Source of the DNA: Planococcus citreus
GTDB taxonomy: Bacteria > Bacillota > Bacilli > Bacillales_A > Planococcaceae
Direction of reading: 5' to 3'
Length of the DNA stretch: 64,000 nt
Assembly (NCBI RefSeq): GCF_003664125.1
Contig: NZ_RCCP01000002.1
Span: 1 to 64,000, forward strand
The notes beneath the pieces were generated by a model. That model was not told where the DNA came from. It was given only the letters and a program-made list of their open reading frames with translations, and ran no database searches. Of the stretch, positions 41,893 to 51,294 are shown one piece after another (positions within the stretch are counted from its first letter, which is position 1; every line of letters begins with the position of its first letter). The position numbers and the translations under genes were made by a program.

Positions 41893-43488
41893 TTAATTGA
41901 CTTTCTTGCCGCCGCCCCAATACATTTCACGCAATTGGAACTTCTGCAGCTTGCCGGTTGCCGTCTTCGGCAAGGCTTCCACGAAGTCGACCGATTTCGG
42001 TACTTTGAAGCGCGACATGTGCTCCCGCGTGTAGTCGAGGATTTCCTGCTCGGTTACTTCTGCGCCTTTGTGCAAGACGATGATCGCTTTTGGCACTTCG
42101 CCCCATTTCTCGTCCGGTACGGCAATGACCGCCACTTCTGCGATCGCCGGATGCTTATAGAGCACGCCTTCGATTTCGGTGGACGAAATGTTTTCACCGC
42201 CGGAGATGATCATGTCTTTGATGCGGTCTTGGATTTCGATAAACCCGTCCGGATGCGTCACGGCGAGGTCACCGGTATAGAACCAGCCGTCGCGGATCGC
42301 TTCCGCGGTTTTTTCAGGATCTTTGTAATAGCCTGCCATGACGACATTGCCGCGGGTGATGATTTCCCCGAGCTCCTTGCCGTTCCAGGCGACTTCCCGG
42401 CCGTCTTCCTGGTTGACGACTTTCGTTTCGCCGTTAAAGGCCAGTTCAATGCCTTGGCGCGCCTTGATGCTCGCTTGTTGATCGGCATCCAGCGTGTCGA
42501 ACTCGTTTTTCCATTCGCAATACAAAATGAATGGCGAAGTCTCGGTCAGCCCGTAAACGTGCATCATGTTGAGGCCGAGCGTTTGTTGGGCCTTGGCGAT
42601 GAGTGCCGCAGCAGGCGGCGCACCGGCCGTGCCCATGCGGATTTTGGTCTTCAATTCGATCTGTTTGGCTTTCGGTTCATTGACCAGCATATTGACGACC
42701 GTCGGCGCGCCGCATAAGGAGGTGATGCCATGGCTTTCAAACAGATCGAGAATCAGCGGCGGGTCGACTTTGCGCAAGCACACATGTGTGGCCCCTGCTG
42801 CTGTGATCGCCCAGACACCGCCCCATCCGTTCGTGTGGAACATCGGCAAAGTATGCAAATAAACATCGTCAAATTTGATCTCCAAATGATGCAGGAAGTT
42901 CGCGCCGTTCAAATAATTCGTCCGGTGCGTCTGCATGACGCCTTTTGGATTTGAGGTCGTGCCACTCGTGTAATTGAGCGACAGCATCTGGTTCTCGTCG
43001 AGTTCGACGTTTGGCAATTGTTCATCGTCTGTGACCGCTCCGATAAATTCCTCGTAGCCGACGCCCGCAAGACTTGTCTCATGCCCTTCAGCCGGCACGA
43101 TAATGTATTTCTCAATCGACAAGTCGCCTTGAATGTCTTCAATGATCTTGGCGTATTCCGCATCGACGATCAGCATCTTCGCGTCGCTGTGTTTGATGAT
43201 ATAGCCCAAGTCTTTGGCAGACAAACGGTAATTGAGCGGCACGATGACCGCTCCGAGCGGCGGGATGCCATAGAACGCTTCGAGCATATAATGGGTATTC
43301 GGCAGCATCACGGCGACATGGTCTTTCTCCTTGATGCCTGCATTATGTAGGGCAATCCCCAACTGGTCGGAGCGGCGGGCAAACTCCTTGTACGTGAAAC
43401 GCTTGTCTCCGTCGATCACGGCTACTTTCTCCGGGTAATACTTTACCGCGCGTCGTTTCCAGTCCAGCGGTGTCAATGGTACGATCAT
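41893..43488 (-). CDS. acyl-CoA synthetase (AMP-forming fatty-acid CoA ligase)
   Basis: The protein has 531 residues. The ANL superfamily motifs are present: LNYTSGTTSNPKGVMQTH (P-loop), MHVYGLTETSPF, YTGDLAV, DRIKDMIISGGENISS and KTATGKLQKFQLRE (catalytic Lys). It activates a carboxylic acid, probably medium- or long-chain, as the acyl-CoA. The ATG at 43488 has GAGGGG 8 nt upstream; 11 further upstream codons lack a site. It is monocistronic, without beta-oxidation genes beside it. Confidence 0.9.
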   Translation of the reverse strand: MIVPLTPLDWKRRAVKYYPEKVAVIDGDKRFTYKEFARRSDQLGIALHNAGIKEKDHVAVMLPNTHYMLEAFYGIPPLGAVIVPLNYRLSAKDLGYIIKHSDAKMLIVDAEYAKIIEDIQGDLSIEKYIIVPAEGHETSLAGVGYEEFIGAVTDDEQLPNVELDENQMLSLNYTSGTTSNPKGVMQTHRTNYLNGANFLHHLEIKFDDVYLHTLPMFHTNGWGGVWAITAAGATHVCLRKVDPPLILDLFESHGITSLCGAPTVVNMLVNEPKAKQIELKTKIRMGTAGAPPAAALIAKAQQTLGLNMMHVYGLTETSPFILYCEWKNEFDTLDADQQASIKARQGIELAFNGETKVVNQEDGREVAWNGKELGEIITRGNVVMAGYYKDPEKTAEAIRDGWFYTGDLAVTHPDGFIEIQDRIKDMIISGGENISSTEIEGVLYKHPAIAEVAVIAVPDEKWGEVPKAIIVLHKGAEVTEQEILDYTREHMSRFKVPKSVDFVEALPKTATGKLQKFQLREMYWGGGKKVN

Positions 43489-43687
43489 TTCGAAAACCCC
43501 TCTCGTGTCTCTTGTGTCCAACTGTTATATATCAAGTATAGAAAGCCGGACACGGGCTGTCAACGGAAGTTTCGGAATTGGCGGAAAAATGAAACAATGT
43601 AGAAATTGTGTTATAGCACAATTTCTTTCGCTATGAACTAATCCATTTCGCATCGGCGGCTGACGACTTCGAGAGGAGTGGCGGCAC

Positions 43688-44251
43688 TCAAAACGGCGTG
43701 TCTTGTTTCGGCGCGCCGTAGTCCTGTTTCAGCAGCGCCAAATAATCGATGTCTTCATAGGCACCGTTCATGAAAAACTCCTGTCTGAAACGTCCCTCAA
43801 AGGCCATGCCCGCCTTCTCAAGCACTCGCCTTGAGGCAGGGTTGCGCACGAGGCAGCGGCCGAATACGCGGTTCAGGCCGTGTTCGGTGAAGGCCAGTTC
43901 CAGCATTTTTCGGCATGCTTCTGTCGCATAGCCCTGTTTCCACTCGCCGGGATCAATAAAATAACCGATTTCTCCCGAGTGATGGGCTTTTGACACGGCG
44001 ACCAATCCGCAATTGCCGATATAGCGGGCGGGCTGGTCTTTCGTAAAGACCGCGTATTCAAAGGATTGGCCGATGTCAAAGCTTTTTTGAACATAGTCGA
44101 GCCAGCCATCGAGCTGCTTTCTTGGATACGGATGCGGGATCATCAGCATCGTATCGGCAATTTCGCGTTTTTTAATTACGGCGTAAACGCTATCTGCCAT
44201 ATTCGCTTGATAAGGCTTCAACCACAGCCGTTCGGTTTCCAGTATCGTCAT
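43688..44251 (-). CDS. GNAT N-acetyltransferase (RimJ/RimL type)
   Basis: The preferred start is the ATG at 44251 (MTILETERLWLKPY), with AAGGAGG upstream, giving 187 residues. GNAT features are RYIGNCGLV, the acetyl-CoA loop GYFIDPGEWKQGYATEAC, and the end segment NPASRRVLEKAGMAFEGRFRQEF. Family members modify protein N-termini, amino groups of antibiotics or small metabolites. It is monocistronic; substrate unknown. Confidence 0.87.
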   Translation of the reverse strand: MTILETERLWLKPYQANMADSVYAVIKKREIADTMLMIPHPYPRKQLDGWLDYVQKSFDIGQSFEYAVFTKDQPARYIGNCGLVAVSKAHHSGEIGYFIDPGEWKQGYATEACRKMLELAFTEHGLNRVFGRCLVRNPASRRVLEKAGMAFEGRFRQEFFMNGAYEDIDYLALLKQDYGAPKQDTPF

Positions 44252-44370
44252 ATACACGCCTCCTTTTTGGTGATTCATCTGGGCTTTGGTGCGGTCAAAA
44301 AGAATGAATTCAATACGTTATTCAGTAATTATTTCAGCATTTTTCAATGAATGGATAAACCTACAACAAA

Positions 44371-44407
44371 AAAAGGCGTTGAATGAATTATTCATTCAAC
44401 GCCTTTT
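44371..44407 (-). terminator. terminator of parE-parC
   Basis: AAAAGGCGTTGAATGAAT pairs with ATTCATTCAACGCCTTTT as a nearly loopless perfect stem, followed on the minus strand by a T run. It lies 5 bp past the parC stop. Confidence 0.9.
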
Positions 44408-44411
44408 AAAA

Positions 44412-46838
44412 TTATTCAGTAGCGGGCACTAAGTAAGCTGCCGTGACGGCGCCGTCTGTGGCTTCGTCTACGATAAAAGAGCCGTTGGAATAACGGTCGA
44501 CCGCTTTCAGGCGGCCAGGCGCAATCGAGATGCGCAAGCCTTTGGCGGTTTCGAGCAGAATCTCTTCTTTTCCGGTTGTGCCAATGACGGCAACCACCCG
44601 GTGGGGATTGGATTTCAATTCCCGCAGCATGATGACGCCGCGTTTGGCGCGGCTCCCGCTTTCAAATTCACTAAGTTTCATCTTTTTGGCGGCTCCGCGC
44701 TGCGTCGCGAGCACGAGATCTGGCTGCTGTTCCGCGTCGATCATGACCGCAGACACCGCTTCGTCGCCTTCTTTTAAGTTGAGCCCTTTGACGCCCGCAG
44801 TCCGAAGCCCTGTTACAGGCACTTCTTCGAGCGGGAAGCGGACGCCGTACGCCATTTTCGTCGCCAGGAACAATTCGGTTTCGTTCGTCGCGAGTCCTGC
44901 GAAGATCATGTCGTCGCCTTTTTTCAAGTTCATCGTCTTGATGGCGCGTGAATAGCGCTGCACCTGGTAGTCTTTCAGCGCCGAACGCTTCACTTGGCCG
45001 AATTTGGAGACGGTCAAAATGGTCGCATCCTGTTCAAAATCTTCGAACGGGAACACCGCGAGCACCGATTCGTTGGAATCGAGCGTGACAATGCTCGACA
45101 AATGCTGGCCGAGGTCCTTCCATTTAATGTCCGGCAGTTCATTGACGGGCTGGAACACGAAATTCCCTCCGGTCGTGAAGATCAACACCGTATGCTGCGT
45201 ATTGAGATTGCCTTCGAACAACAGGTGGTCGCTGTCTTTCATGGCAAAATCCTTGCCGTTCGAAGCCGCATGGGAGCGGGTGCTCGTCCGTTTGACATAG
45301 CCTTCTTTCGTGACGGTGACAATCACTTCTTCACTTGGAATCATGATTTCACGCGTAATGGTCAATTCTTCGATTTTTTCTTCGATTTCAGAGCGCCGCG
45401 GTTCCGCGAATTTCTTGCGGATCGCCTGCAATTCCTTTTTGATGACGTTTTTCAATTTCGTCGCACTCGTCAAGATGCCAGTCAACTCGGCAATTAATTT
45501 GCGCAAGCTTTCCTCTTCTTTTTTGAGCTCGGTGATATCGGTATTCGTCAGTCGGTAAAGCTGCAGTGAGACAATCGCTTCTGCCTGCGCTTCCGAAAAC
45601 TCGAATTTCGCGATCAAATTGTTTTTCGCGTCGCGTTTGTCTTTGGACGCACGGATGGTCTTGATCACTTTATCAAGAATCGACAACGCTTTGATCAAAC
45701 CTTCGACGATGTGCATGCGGTCGCTCGCTTTTTGCAAGTCGAATTCCGAGCGTTTCGTCACGACTTCTTTTTGGTGTTCGATATAGGCATCGAGCATCGT
45801 CGGCAAGGTCATCATCGTCGGGCGGCGGTGATGGATCGCCACCATATTGAAGTTGTAGCTGATCTGCAGGTCGGTGTTTTTGTACAAATAGTTCAAGATG
45901 CCGGCTGCCTGCACTTCTTTTTTCAATTCGATGACGATGCGCAGGCCCGTGCGGTCGGATTCATCGCGCACTTCGGAAATGCCGTCGAGTTTGCGGTCGA
46001 AGCGGTGGTCATCGATTTTCTTGATGAGGCTCGCTTTGTTCACTTCAAATGGGATTTCCGTAATGACGATCTGTTCTTTGCCGCCCTTGAGCGGTTCAAT
46101 GGCCGCTTTCGAACGGACGACGATTTTGCCGCGTCCCGTTTCATAGGCTTTTTTGATGCCTTCGACGCCTTGGATGATTCCGCCGGTCGGGAAATCCGGG
46201 CCTTTGATGACGGTCATCAATTCATCGATTGTCGCATCCGGCTTGTCGATGCGCATAAGGACAGCATCGAGTGCTTCGTGCAGCGCATGCGGCGGGATGT
46301 CGGTTGCATACCCAGCAGAGATCCCAGTCGAGCCGTTGACGAGCAAGTTCGGGAAACGCGCCGGGAGGACGGTCGGTTCGACGTCCACATCGTCGAAGTT
46401 CGGGATGAATTCGACGGTGCGTTTTTCGATGTCTCTTAACAATTCGCCGGAAATCGCGGAAAGCCGGGCTTCCGTGTAACGCATCGCGGCCGGGGAATCC
46501 CCGTCCATCGAGCCGTTGTTGCCGTGCATTTCCACGAGCATGTGGCGGATTTTCCAGTCCTGGCTGAGCCGCACCATCGCTTCGTAAACGGAGCTATCGC
46601 CGTGCGGATGATAGTTGCCGATGACGTTCCCGACCGTCTTGGCGGATTTCCGGAACGCTTTGTCGTTGGTATTGCCTTCGTGGTGCATGGCATAGAGGAT
46701 GCGGCGCTGTACCGGTTTGAGCCCGTCGCGGGCATCCGGCAGCGCGCGGTCCTGGATGATGTATTTACTATAGCGGCCAAACCGATCGCCGATGACTTCT
46801 TCTAAGGGCAGATCTTGGAAACGTTCGGTTTGTGTCAT
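44412..46838 (-). CDS. parC: DNA topoisomerase IV subunit A
   Basis: This 808-residue protein is close to the B. subtilis ParC length. It is the cleavage-rejoining subunit that unlinks daughter chromosomes. The active-site Tyr121 sits in [10 protein letters not shown]. The quinolone-determining region reads [12 protein letters not shown], with Ser82 and Glu86 in the positions equivalent to S. aureus Ser80 and Glu84, so it is of the sensitive type. The C-terminal ~300 residues form the beta-pinwheel. It overlaps parE by 4 bp. Confidence 0.97.
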   Translation of the reverse strand: MTQTERFQDLPLEEVIGDRFGRYSKYIIQDRALPDARDGLKPVQRRILYAMHHEGNTNDKAFRKSAKTVGNVIGNYHPHGDSSVYEAMVRLSQDWKIRHMLVEMHGNNGSMDGDSPAAMRYTEARLSAISGELLRDIEKRTVEFIPNFDDVDVEPTVLPARFPNLLVNGSTGISAGYATDIPPHALHEALDAVLMRIDKPDATIDELMTVIKGPDFPTGGIIQGVEGIKKAYETGRGKIVVRSKAAIEPLKGGKEQIVITEIPFEVNKASLIKKIDDHRFDRKLDGISEVRDESDRTGLRIVIELKKEVQAAGILNYLYKNTDLQISYNFNMVAIHHRRPTMMTLPTMLDAYIEHQKEVVTKRSEFDLQKASDRMHIVEGLIKALSILDKVIKTIRASKDKRDAKNNLIAKFEFSEAQAEAIVSLQLYRLTNTDITELKKEEESLRKLIAELTGILTSATKLKNVIKKELQAIRKKFAEPRRSEIEEKIEELTITREIMIPSEEVIVTVTKEGYVKRTSTRSHAASNGKDFAMKDSDHLLFEGNLNTQHTVLIFTTGGNFVFQPVNELPDIKWKDLGQHLSSIVTLDSNESVLAVFPFEDFEQDATILTVSKFGQVKRSALKDYQVQRYSRAIKTMNLKKGDDMIFAGLATNETELFLATKMAYGVRFPLEEVPVTGLRTAGVKGLNLKEGDEAVSAVMIDAEQQPDLVLATQRGAAKKMKLSEFESGSRAKRGVIMLRELKSNPHRVVAVIGTTGKEEILLETAKGLRISIAPGRLKAVDRYSNGSFIVDEATDGAVTAAYLVPATE

Positions 46839-48805
46839 ACGAGTTCCTCCTCAGCGTGAATCAAATCATTTTCGAGAATGTTGCTGTCGTCTTCCAAGCC
46901 GAAGTCGACGTTGTTTTCGATCCATTTGCGGCGCGGTTCGACTTTATCGCCCATCAAAGTCGTGATGCGGCGTTCGGCGCGCGCGCCGTCTTCGATCGTC
47001 ACACGGATCAAGGTGCGCGATTCCGGGTTCATCGTCGTCTCCCACAATTGGTCGGCGTTCATTTCCCCGAGACCTTTATAGCGCTGGAGCATATAGCCTT
47101 TGCCAATTTTCTTGATTGACTCGTCAAGATCCGCTTCGGTCCAGGCGTAATCGACGACTTCTTTTTTACCGACGCCTTTGGACACTTTATAGAGCGGCGG
47201 CAGCGCGATAAACACTTTGCCGGCTTCGATGAGCGGCTTCATATAGCGGTAGAAGAACGTCAACAGCAGCACTTGGATATGCGCGCCGTCGGTATCGGCA
47301 TCGGTCATGATGATGACTTTGTTGTAAGCGATGTCGTCTACGGAGAAGTCGGAAGACACGCCGCCGCCGATCGCGTGGATGATGGTGGCGATTTCTTCGT
47401 TTTTCATGATTTCTTCCAGTTTCGCTTTTTCGGTATTGACGACTTTTCCGCGCAGCGGCAAGATCGCCTGGAATGTCCGGTCGCGGCCTTGCTTGGCCGA
47501 ACCGCCGGCCGAGTCGCCCTCGACTAGGTACAATTCGTTCTTTTTGGCGTTGCGCGACTGCGCCGGCGTCAATTTGCCGGACAATAAAGTATCGGACTTC
47601 TTGCGTTTTTTGCCATTTCGGGCATCTTCCCGCGCTTTTCGTGCGGCGAGACGCGCCTGAGACGCCCGTATTGCTTTGCGGACGAGTGATGCACTGTGTT
47701 CGGCGTTCTCCTCGAGGAAATACATCAATTGCTGGGAGATCACCGCATCAACGGCACCGCGGGCTTCGCTTGTGCCGAGTTTGCTCTTGGTCTGGCCTTC
47801 AAATTGCAGCAACGCTTCCGGGATGCGCACCGAGACGATGGCCGCTAAGCCTTCGCGGATGTCGGAGCCCTCTAAGTTCTTGTCTTTATCTTTCAATAAA
47901 TTGATTTTGCGTGCGTAATCGTTGAATACGCGGGTCATTGCCGCTTTTGCGCCGGTTTCGTGCGTCCCGCCGTCGCGTGTGCGGACGTTGTTGACGAACG
48001 ACAGGATCGTTTCGGAATAGCCGTCGTTAAACTGGAACGCGAATTCGACTTCGAGGCTGTCGCTCTGCCCTTCCATATACGCCACTTTGTGGAGCACGTC
48101 TTTTTCTTCGTTCAAGTATTCGACGAAGGCTTTGATACCGGTTTCATAAAAGAAGCTCTCGCCGGTTTGGCTGCGCTCATCGATCAACTCGATGTTCATG
48201 CCTTTCATGAGGAACGCGGATTCACGCAAGCGTTCGCTCAGCGTGTCGTAATTGTATTTGGATACGCTAAAGATGCTTTCGTCCGGCAGAAAGTGGATCA
48301 AGGTGCCCGATTCTTTCGTTTTGCCGATCTCTTCCAAAGTCGTGACGGGTTTGCCGCCGTTTTCAAAACGCTGGCGGTATTTGCGCCCGTCGCGGTGGAT
48401 CGTCACTTCCAAAAAACTCGACAAGGCATTGACGACAGATGCGCCGACGCCGTGAAGCCCGCCGCTCGTCTTGTAGCCGCCCTGGCCGAATTTCCCGCCG
48501 GCATGGAGCACCGTCAAAATGACTTCCGGTGTCGGTTTGCCGCTTCTGTGCATTCCGGTGGGCATGCCGCGGCCATAATCGCGCACGCTGATGCTATTGT
48601 CTTCGTGAATGGTCACCGTGATGCGGTCGCCAAATCCCGCAAGCGCTTCATCGACGGAATTGTCGACGATTTCGTAGACCAAGTGGTGAAGCCCGCGGGC
48701 ATCGGTCGAACCGATGTACATCCCTGGGCGTTTGCGTACAGCATCCAGCCCTTCTAGAACTTGGATCGCTTCTTCGTTGTATGCATTGCTGTTCGTTTTA
48801 GCCAT
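46835..48805 (-). CDS. parE: DNA topoisomerase IV subunit B
   Basis: This 656-residue ATPase subunit belongs to the GHKL fold. [25 protein letters not shown] and [15 protein letters not shown] form the ATP site. [18 protein letters not shown] and [11 protein letters not shown] form the TOPRIM metal site. It powers ParC strand passage. GGAGGGAAAT precedes the ATG. The order parE-parC with yneT and plsY divergent upstream is the same as in B. subtilis. Confidence 0.97.
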   Translation of the reverse strand: MAKTNSNAYNEEAIQVLEGLDAVRKRPGMYIGSTDARGLHHLVYEIVDNSVDEALAGFGDRITVTIHEDNSISVRDYGRGMPTGMHRSGKPTPEVILTVLHAGGKFGQGGYKTSGGLHGVGASVVNALSSFLEVTIHRDGRKYRQRFENGGKPVTTLEEIGKTKESGTLIHFLPDESIFSVSKYNYDTLSERLRESAFLMKGMNIELIDERSQTGESFFYETGIKAFVEYLNEEKDVLHKVAYMEGQSDSLEVEFAFQFNDGYSETILSFVNNVRTRDGGTHETGAKAAMTRVFNDYARKINLLKDKDKNLEGSDIREGLAAIVSVRIPEALLQFEGQTKSKLGTSEARGAVDAVISQQLMYFLEENAEHSASLVRKAIRASQARLAARKAREDARNGKKRKKSDTLLSGKLTPAQSRNAKKNELYLVEGDSAGGSAKQGRDRTFQAILPLRGKVVNTEKAKLEEIMKNEEIATIIHAIGGGVSSDFSVDDIAYNKVIIMTDADTDGAHIQVLLLTFFYRYMKPLIEAGKVFIALPPLYKVSKGVGKKEVVDYAWTEADLDESIKKIGKGYMLQRYKGLGEMNADQLWETTMNPESRTLIRVTIEDGARAERRITTLMGDKVEPRRKWIENNVDFGLEDDSNILENDLIHAEEELV

Positions 48806-48893
48806 CTATTTCCCTCCAACAAACATTTGTTCGTATACTCTCTTCTTTTAATCGTATGCCATTCCAGGCATTCCTGTCAATGTTCATAGAAAA

Positions 48894-48912
48894 AGAGCGC
48901 TAGGCGCCCTTC
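48894..48912 (-). terminator. terminator of the yneT-like gene
   Basis: On the minus strand AGGGCGC pairs with GCGCTCT around CTA, followed by T residues, 11 bp past the stop. Confidence 0.7.
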
Positions 48913-48922
48913 GTGAAAACTG

Positions 48923-49330
48923 CTATTTCAGGATGGCATGTTCGACTTTGATGCAACGGTCCATGATGACCGTATGCCCGGCGGCGTGGAGGCGGTTGAA
49001 GACCTCTTCATCAACGACGTTCAGCTGCGTCCAAAACACCGGGGCTTCGATCTTAAGAAAATCTTCGGCAATGGCCGGCAAAAATTCGCTGCGGCGGAAT
49101 ACATTGACGATGTCGACCGGTTCCGGAATGTCCGTAAGCGCCGCGTAGCTTTTCTCCCCCAGCACTTCATCCGCCATCGGATTGACCGGGATGATGCGGT
49201 AGCCGGCGTCTTGCATCGCTTTGGATACCATATACGAGGTTCTCATCGGGTTCGGGCTCAAGCCTACCACCGCAATGGTTTTAGCCGTGTCGAGCACTTC
49301 TTTGATTTCTGTGCGGTCTGGGTTTTTCAA
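48923..49330 (-). CDS. CoA-binding domain protein (YneT/YccU type)
   Basis: The preferred start is the TTG at 49330, with AGGTGA 5 nt upstream, giving 135 residues, the usual YccU/YneT size. The frame open to 49420 has no ribosome site and would overlap the promoter zone. It has a Rossmann-like CoA-binding fold: TIAVVGLSPNPMRTSYMVSK, GYRIIPVNP and FWTQLNVVDEEVFNRL. The function is unknown. The location between parE and plsY is conserved with B. subtilis yneT. Confidence 0.85.
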   Translation of the reverse strand: MKNPDRTEIKEVLDTAKTIAVVGLSPNPMRTSYMVSKAMQDAGYRIIPVNPMADEVLGEKSYAALTDIPEPVDIVNVFRRSEFLPAIAEDFLKIEAPVFWTQLNVVDEEVFNRLHAAGHTVIMDRCIKVEHAILK

Positions 49331-49465
49331 CAAAATCACCTGTCCTTTTAGTCTATCATACATGAAAGTGGGCCGTTTGTTGAATAATCCGCCATCTATT
49401 GCTTCTGTGTCTTCGGTCATGGTAAACTGTAGAAAAGAAAACAGTGTACGTCAAAGGAGTCAATC

Positions 49466-50056
49466 ATGGACATTTTGCTTCCGGTAATTATCGCTTATTT
49501 ACTCGGATCCATCCCTTCAGCGCTATGGATCGGAAAACTTTTTTACAATACGGACATTCGGACGAAGGGCAGCGGCAATTTAGGGGCGACCAACACCTTC
49601 CGCGTGCTCGGGCCGAAAGCGGGTTTTGTCGTCACCATCCTGGATATTTTAAAAGGCACCGCCGCGACGCTGCTGCCGCTCGTCATGGTGACCGATGTCC
49701 ACCCGCTGATTCTCGGCGTCGTCGCGGTCATCGGCCACATGTTCCCGCTGTTTGCGCGCTTTAAAGGCGGCAAAGCGGTGGCCACATCCGGCGGGATTTT
49801 GCTTGGGTATCAATGGCCGTTGTTTTTACTGGCCGTCGCGGTCTTGTTGATTGCGTTGAAGATCACCAAGATGGTATCCTTGTCGTCAATCATCTTGGCT
49901 GTCGTCTCGGTTATCTACACGATCATCTACACGATCAATACCGGTGATTACCTGTTCATGGCGGTCATTTTCACACTCGCCACGTTCATTATTTACCGGC
50001 ATCGCGCGAACATTGCGCGTATACGCGCAGGCACCGAACCGAAGATCAAGTGGTAG
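49466..50056 (+). CDS. plsY: glycerol-3-phosphate acyltransferase PlsY
   Basis: This 196-residue membrane enzyme has about five helices. It moves the acyl group from acyl-phosphate to glycerol-3-phosphate to make lysophosphatidate. The three cytosolic motifs are visible: [28 protein letters not shown] and [25 protein letters not shown] lies before the ATG at 49466. It is followed 21 bp later by yneR. It starts phospholipid synthesis and is probably essential. Confidence 0.95.
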   Translation: MDILLPVIIAYLLGSIPSALWIGKLFYNTDIRTKGSGNLGATNTFRVLGPKAGFVVTILDILKGTAATLLPLVMVTDVHPLILGVVAVIGHMFPLFARFKGGKAVATSGGILLGYQWPLFLLAVAVLLIALKITKMVSLSSIILAVVSVIYTIIYTINTGDYLFMAVIFTLATFIIYRHRANIARIRAGTEPKIKW

Positions 50057-50077
50057 AACCCGAAAGGACGTGTTTGC

Positions 50078-50374
50078 ATGGAGATCCATTTGAGCAAAGA
50101 TGCACGAGATTGGTTCCATAACGAAATGGAAGTCGAGGCCGGTGAAGCGGTGCGGTTTTTCGTCCGCTACGGAGGCGCTGGTTTGCAGCCGGGCTTTTCG
50201 TTAGGCGTCACGAAAGATAGTCCTTACGAAGCGGTGGTCCGCCTCGAAGAAGGAGACGTGCTGTACTTTATAGAAGAAGCCGACCATTGGTATTTCGACG
50301 AACACGACCTGCACGTTACCGTTGATGACGAATTGGGTGAATTAAGGTATTCATACGAACCAAAAGAAGCATGA
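50078..50374 (+). CDS. yneR: HesB/IscA-like protein YneR, no cysteines
   Basis: This 98-residue protein has an IscA/HesB fold: EAVRFFVRYGGAGLQPGFSLGV and later DLHVTVDDELGELRYSY. The three Cys residues used for Fe-S binding in IscA are all absent; there is no Cys in the protein, so it cannot be a standard A-type carrier. It is likely cotranscribed with plsY. The same gene order is found in B. subtilis. Confidence 0.85.
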   Translation: MEIHLSKDARDWFHNEMEVEAGEAVRFFVRYGGAGLQPGFSLGVTKDSPYEAVVRLEEGDVLYFIEEADHWYFDEHDLHVTVDDELGELRYSYEPKEA

Positions 50375-50401
50375 CGCAATTTTGCGCAATGCTTCTTTTT
50401 T
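50366..50401. terminator. terminator of plsY-yneR
   Basis: GAAGCAT (50366-50372) pairs with ATGCTTC (50389-50395), with an inner GC pair set and a T run. The left arm overlaps the end of yneR. Confidence 0.82.
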
Positions 50402-50409
50402 ATTCAAAT

Positions 50410-50721
50410 CTATTCATTTTCGTTTTTGATTAATCGATTCAATTGATCCAAGCGGCCTTCCGCCTCCAGGATTTCCGCTTGCCGGTCGCCGAATAAGTCG
50501 AAATGCGGATAGTCATTGCGCAAGTCCAGCCATTCACGCCGTAAGCCGTAGCGGCTGCCCCAGTCGGCAAGTTTATCGATGTCGCTGCAGCCCACTTTCG
50601 TGACTGTGCTGCAGCCAGGGAATCGGTGGTCTACCCAGTAATGGGTAAGAAAAGAGATCTGGCCGTCTTGCACATCCTGTTTCCAGCGCTCCAATTCAGG
50701 TCGTCGGATTCCGAATGCCAT
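50410..50721 (-). CDS. yneQ: YneQ-like conserved protein, 103 aa
   Basis: This small soluble protein begins GIRRPELERWKQDVQDGQISF, contains FLTHYWVDHRFPGCSTVTKVGC with two Cys and a His, and ends helical. I assign yneQ from sequence character and from its place between yneP and yneR. It overlaps the thioesterase gene by 26 bp, so translation is coupled. The HYWVDHRFPGC segment could bind a metal. Function unknown. Confidence 0.8.
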   Translation of the reverse strand: MAFGIRRPELERWKQDVQDGQISFLTHYWVDHRFPGCSTVTKVGCSDIDKLADWGSRYGLRREWLDLRNDYPHFDLFGDRQAEILEAEGRLDQLNRLIKNENE

Positions 50722-51145
50722 CTTCTGCCCCCCTCACCACTTCCTTGTATTTGGCATCCCATTCAGGGGCCACTTTCGCCAGTGGAACGGGACGGAAGCT
50801 GTCTTTTTTCACCACGACATGCTCTGACGTCGCTTTTGCAGCCAGTGTGCCATCCTCGTGGAGCACTTCGTAGCCATATGTCGTCCGCAAGCGGCCGTGA
50901 GACTCCACCCAGGTCTTGACGCGCGCTTTCTGCCCGTAGCGCAGCGCTGCTTTGTATTGGATGGAGATGTCCGTCACCGGGGACAAGAATCCTTGCGATT
51001 CCATGCCCGCATACGTAAACCCGAGATCCTCGATCAATTGGGTGCGCCCGAGCTCGAGCCAGATCAAGTAATTGGCGTGATAGACGACACCCATCTGGTC
51101 AGTTTCCGCGTAGCGGATCTCAATTTCTTTTTCGCTTATGTACAT
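50696..51145 (-). CDS. yneP: acyl-CoA thioesterase, YneP / 4HBT family
   Basis: This 149-residue hot-dog-fold thioesterase has the 4HBT motif IRYAETDQMGVVYHANYLIWLELGR (catalytic Asp in TDQMG), then FLSPVTDISIQYKAALRYG. It hydrolyses short or aromatic acyl-CoA. GAGGTGAAGG precedes the ATG. It forms a two-gene unit with yneQ, downstream of and on the same strand as acnA, after a terminator. Confidence 0.88.
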   Translation of the reverse strand: MYISEKEIEIRYAETDQMGVVYHANYLIWLELGRTQLIEDLGFTYAGMESQGFLSPVTDISIQYKAALRYGQKARVKTWVESHGRLRTTYGYEVLHEDGTLAAKATSEHVVVKKDSFRPVPLAKVAPEWDAKYKEVVRGAEDGIRNPTT

Positions 51146-51258
51146 TTTCCTTCACCTCTCCTCTAGTATACAGGACATGCCTTGCGATCAAAAAGCACAA
51201 GGCCCTGAAGCTGTTTTTCTCGCAGCTTGCGAGATCCTTTGTGGGGATTTCTTCTCAA

Positions 51259-51293
51259 AATAAAAAGGCCGCCCGAAGGCAGCCTTTTTATTT
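51259..51293 (-). terminator. terminator of acnA
   Basis: AATAAAAAGGC pairs with GCCTTTTTATT with an inner GCC/GGC pair, immediately after the aconitase stop on the minus strand. Confidence 0.88.
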
Positions 51294-51294
51294 T

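Noticed and set aside
41935-42717. 260-codon plus-strand ORF opposite the acyl-CoA ligase
   Set aside because: Shadow of a gene with complete ANL motifs; no ribosome site.
45711-46439. 242-codon plus-strand ORF opposite parC
   Set aside because: Lies wholly within parC, has the His/Asp/Phe-rich composition typical of reverse-frame artefacts, and has no start signal.
47960-48757. 265-codon plus-strand ORF opposite parE
   Set aside because: Contained in parE, which has full motif support; the antisense frame shows no family features.
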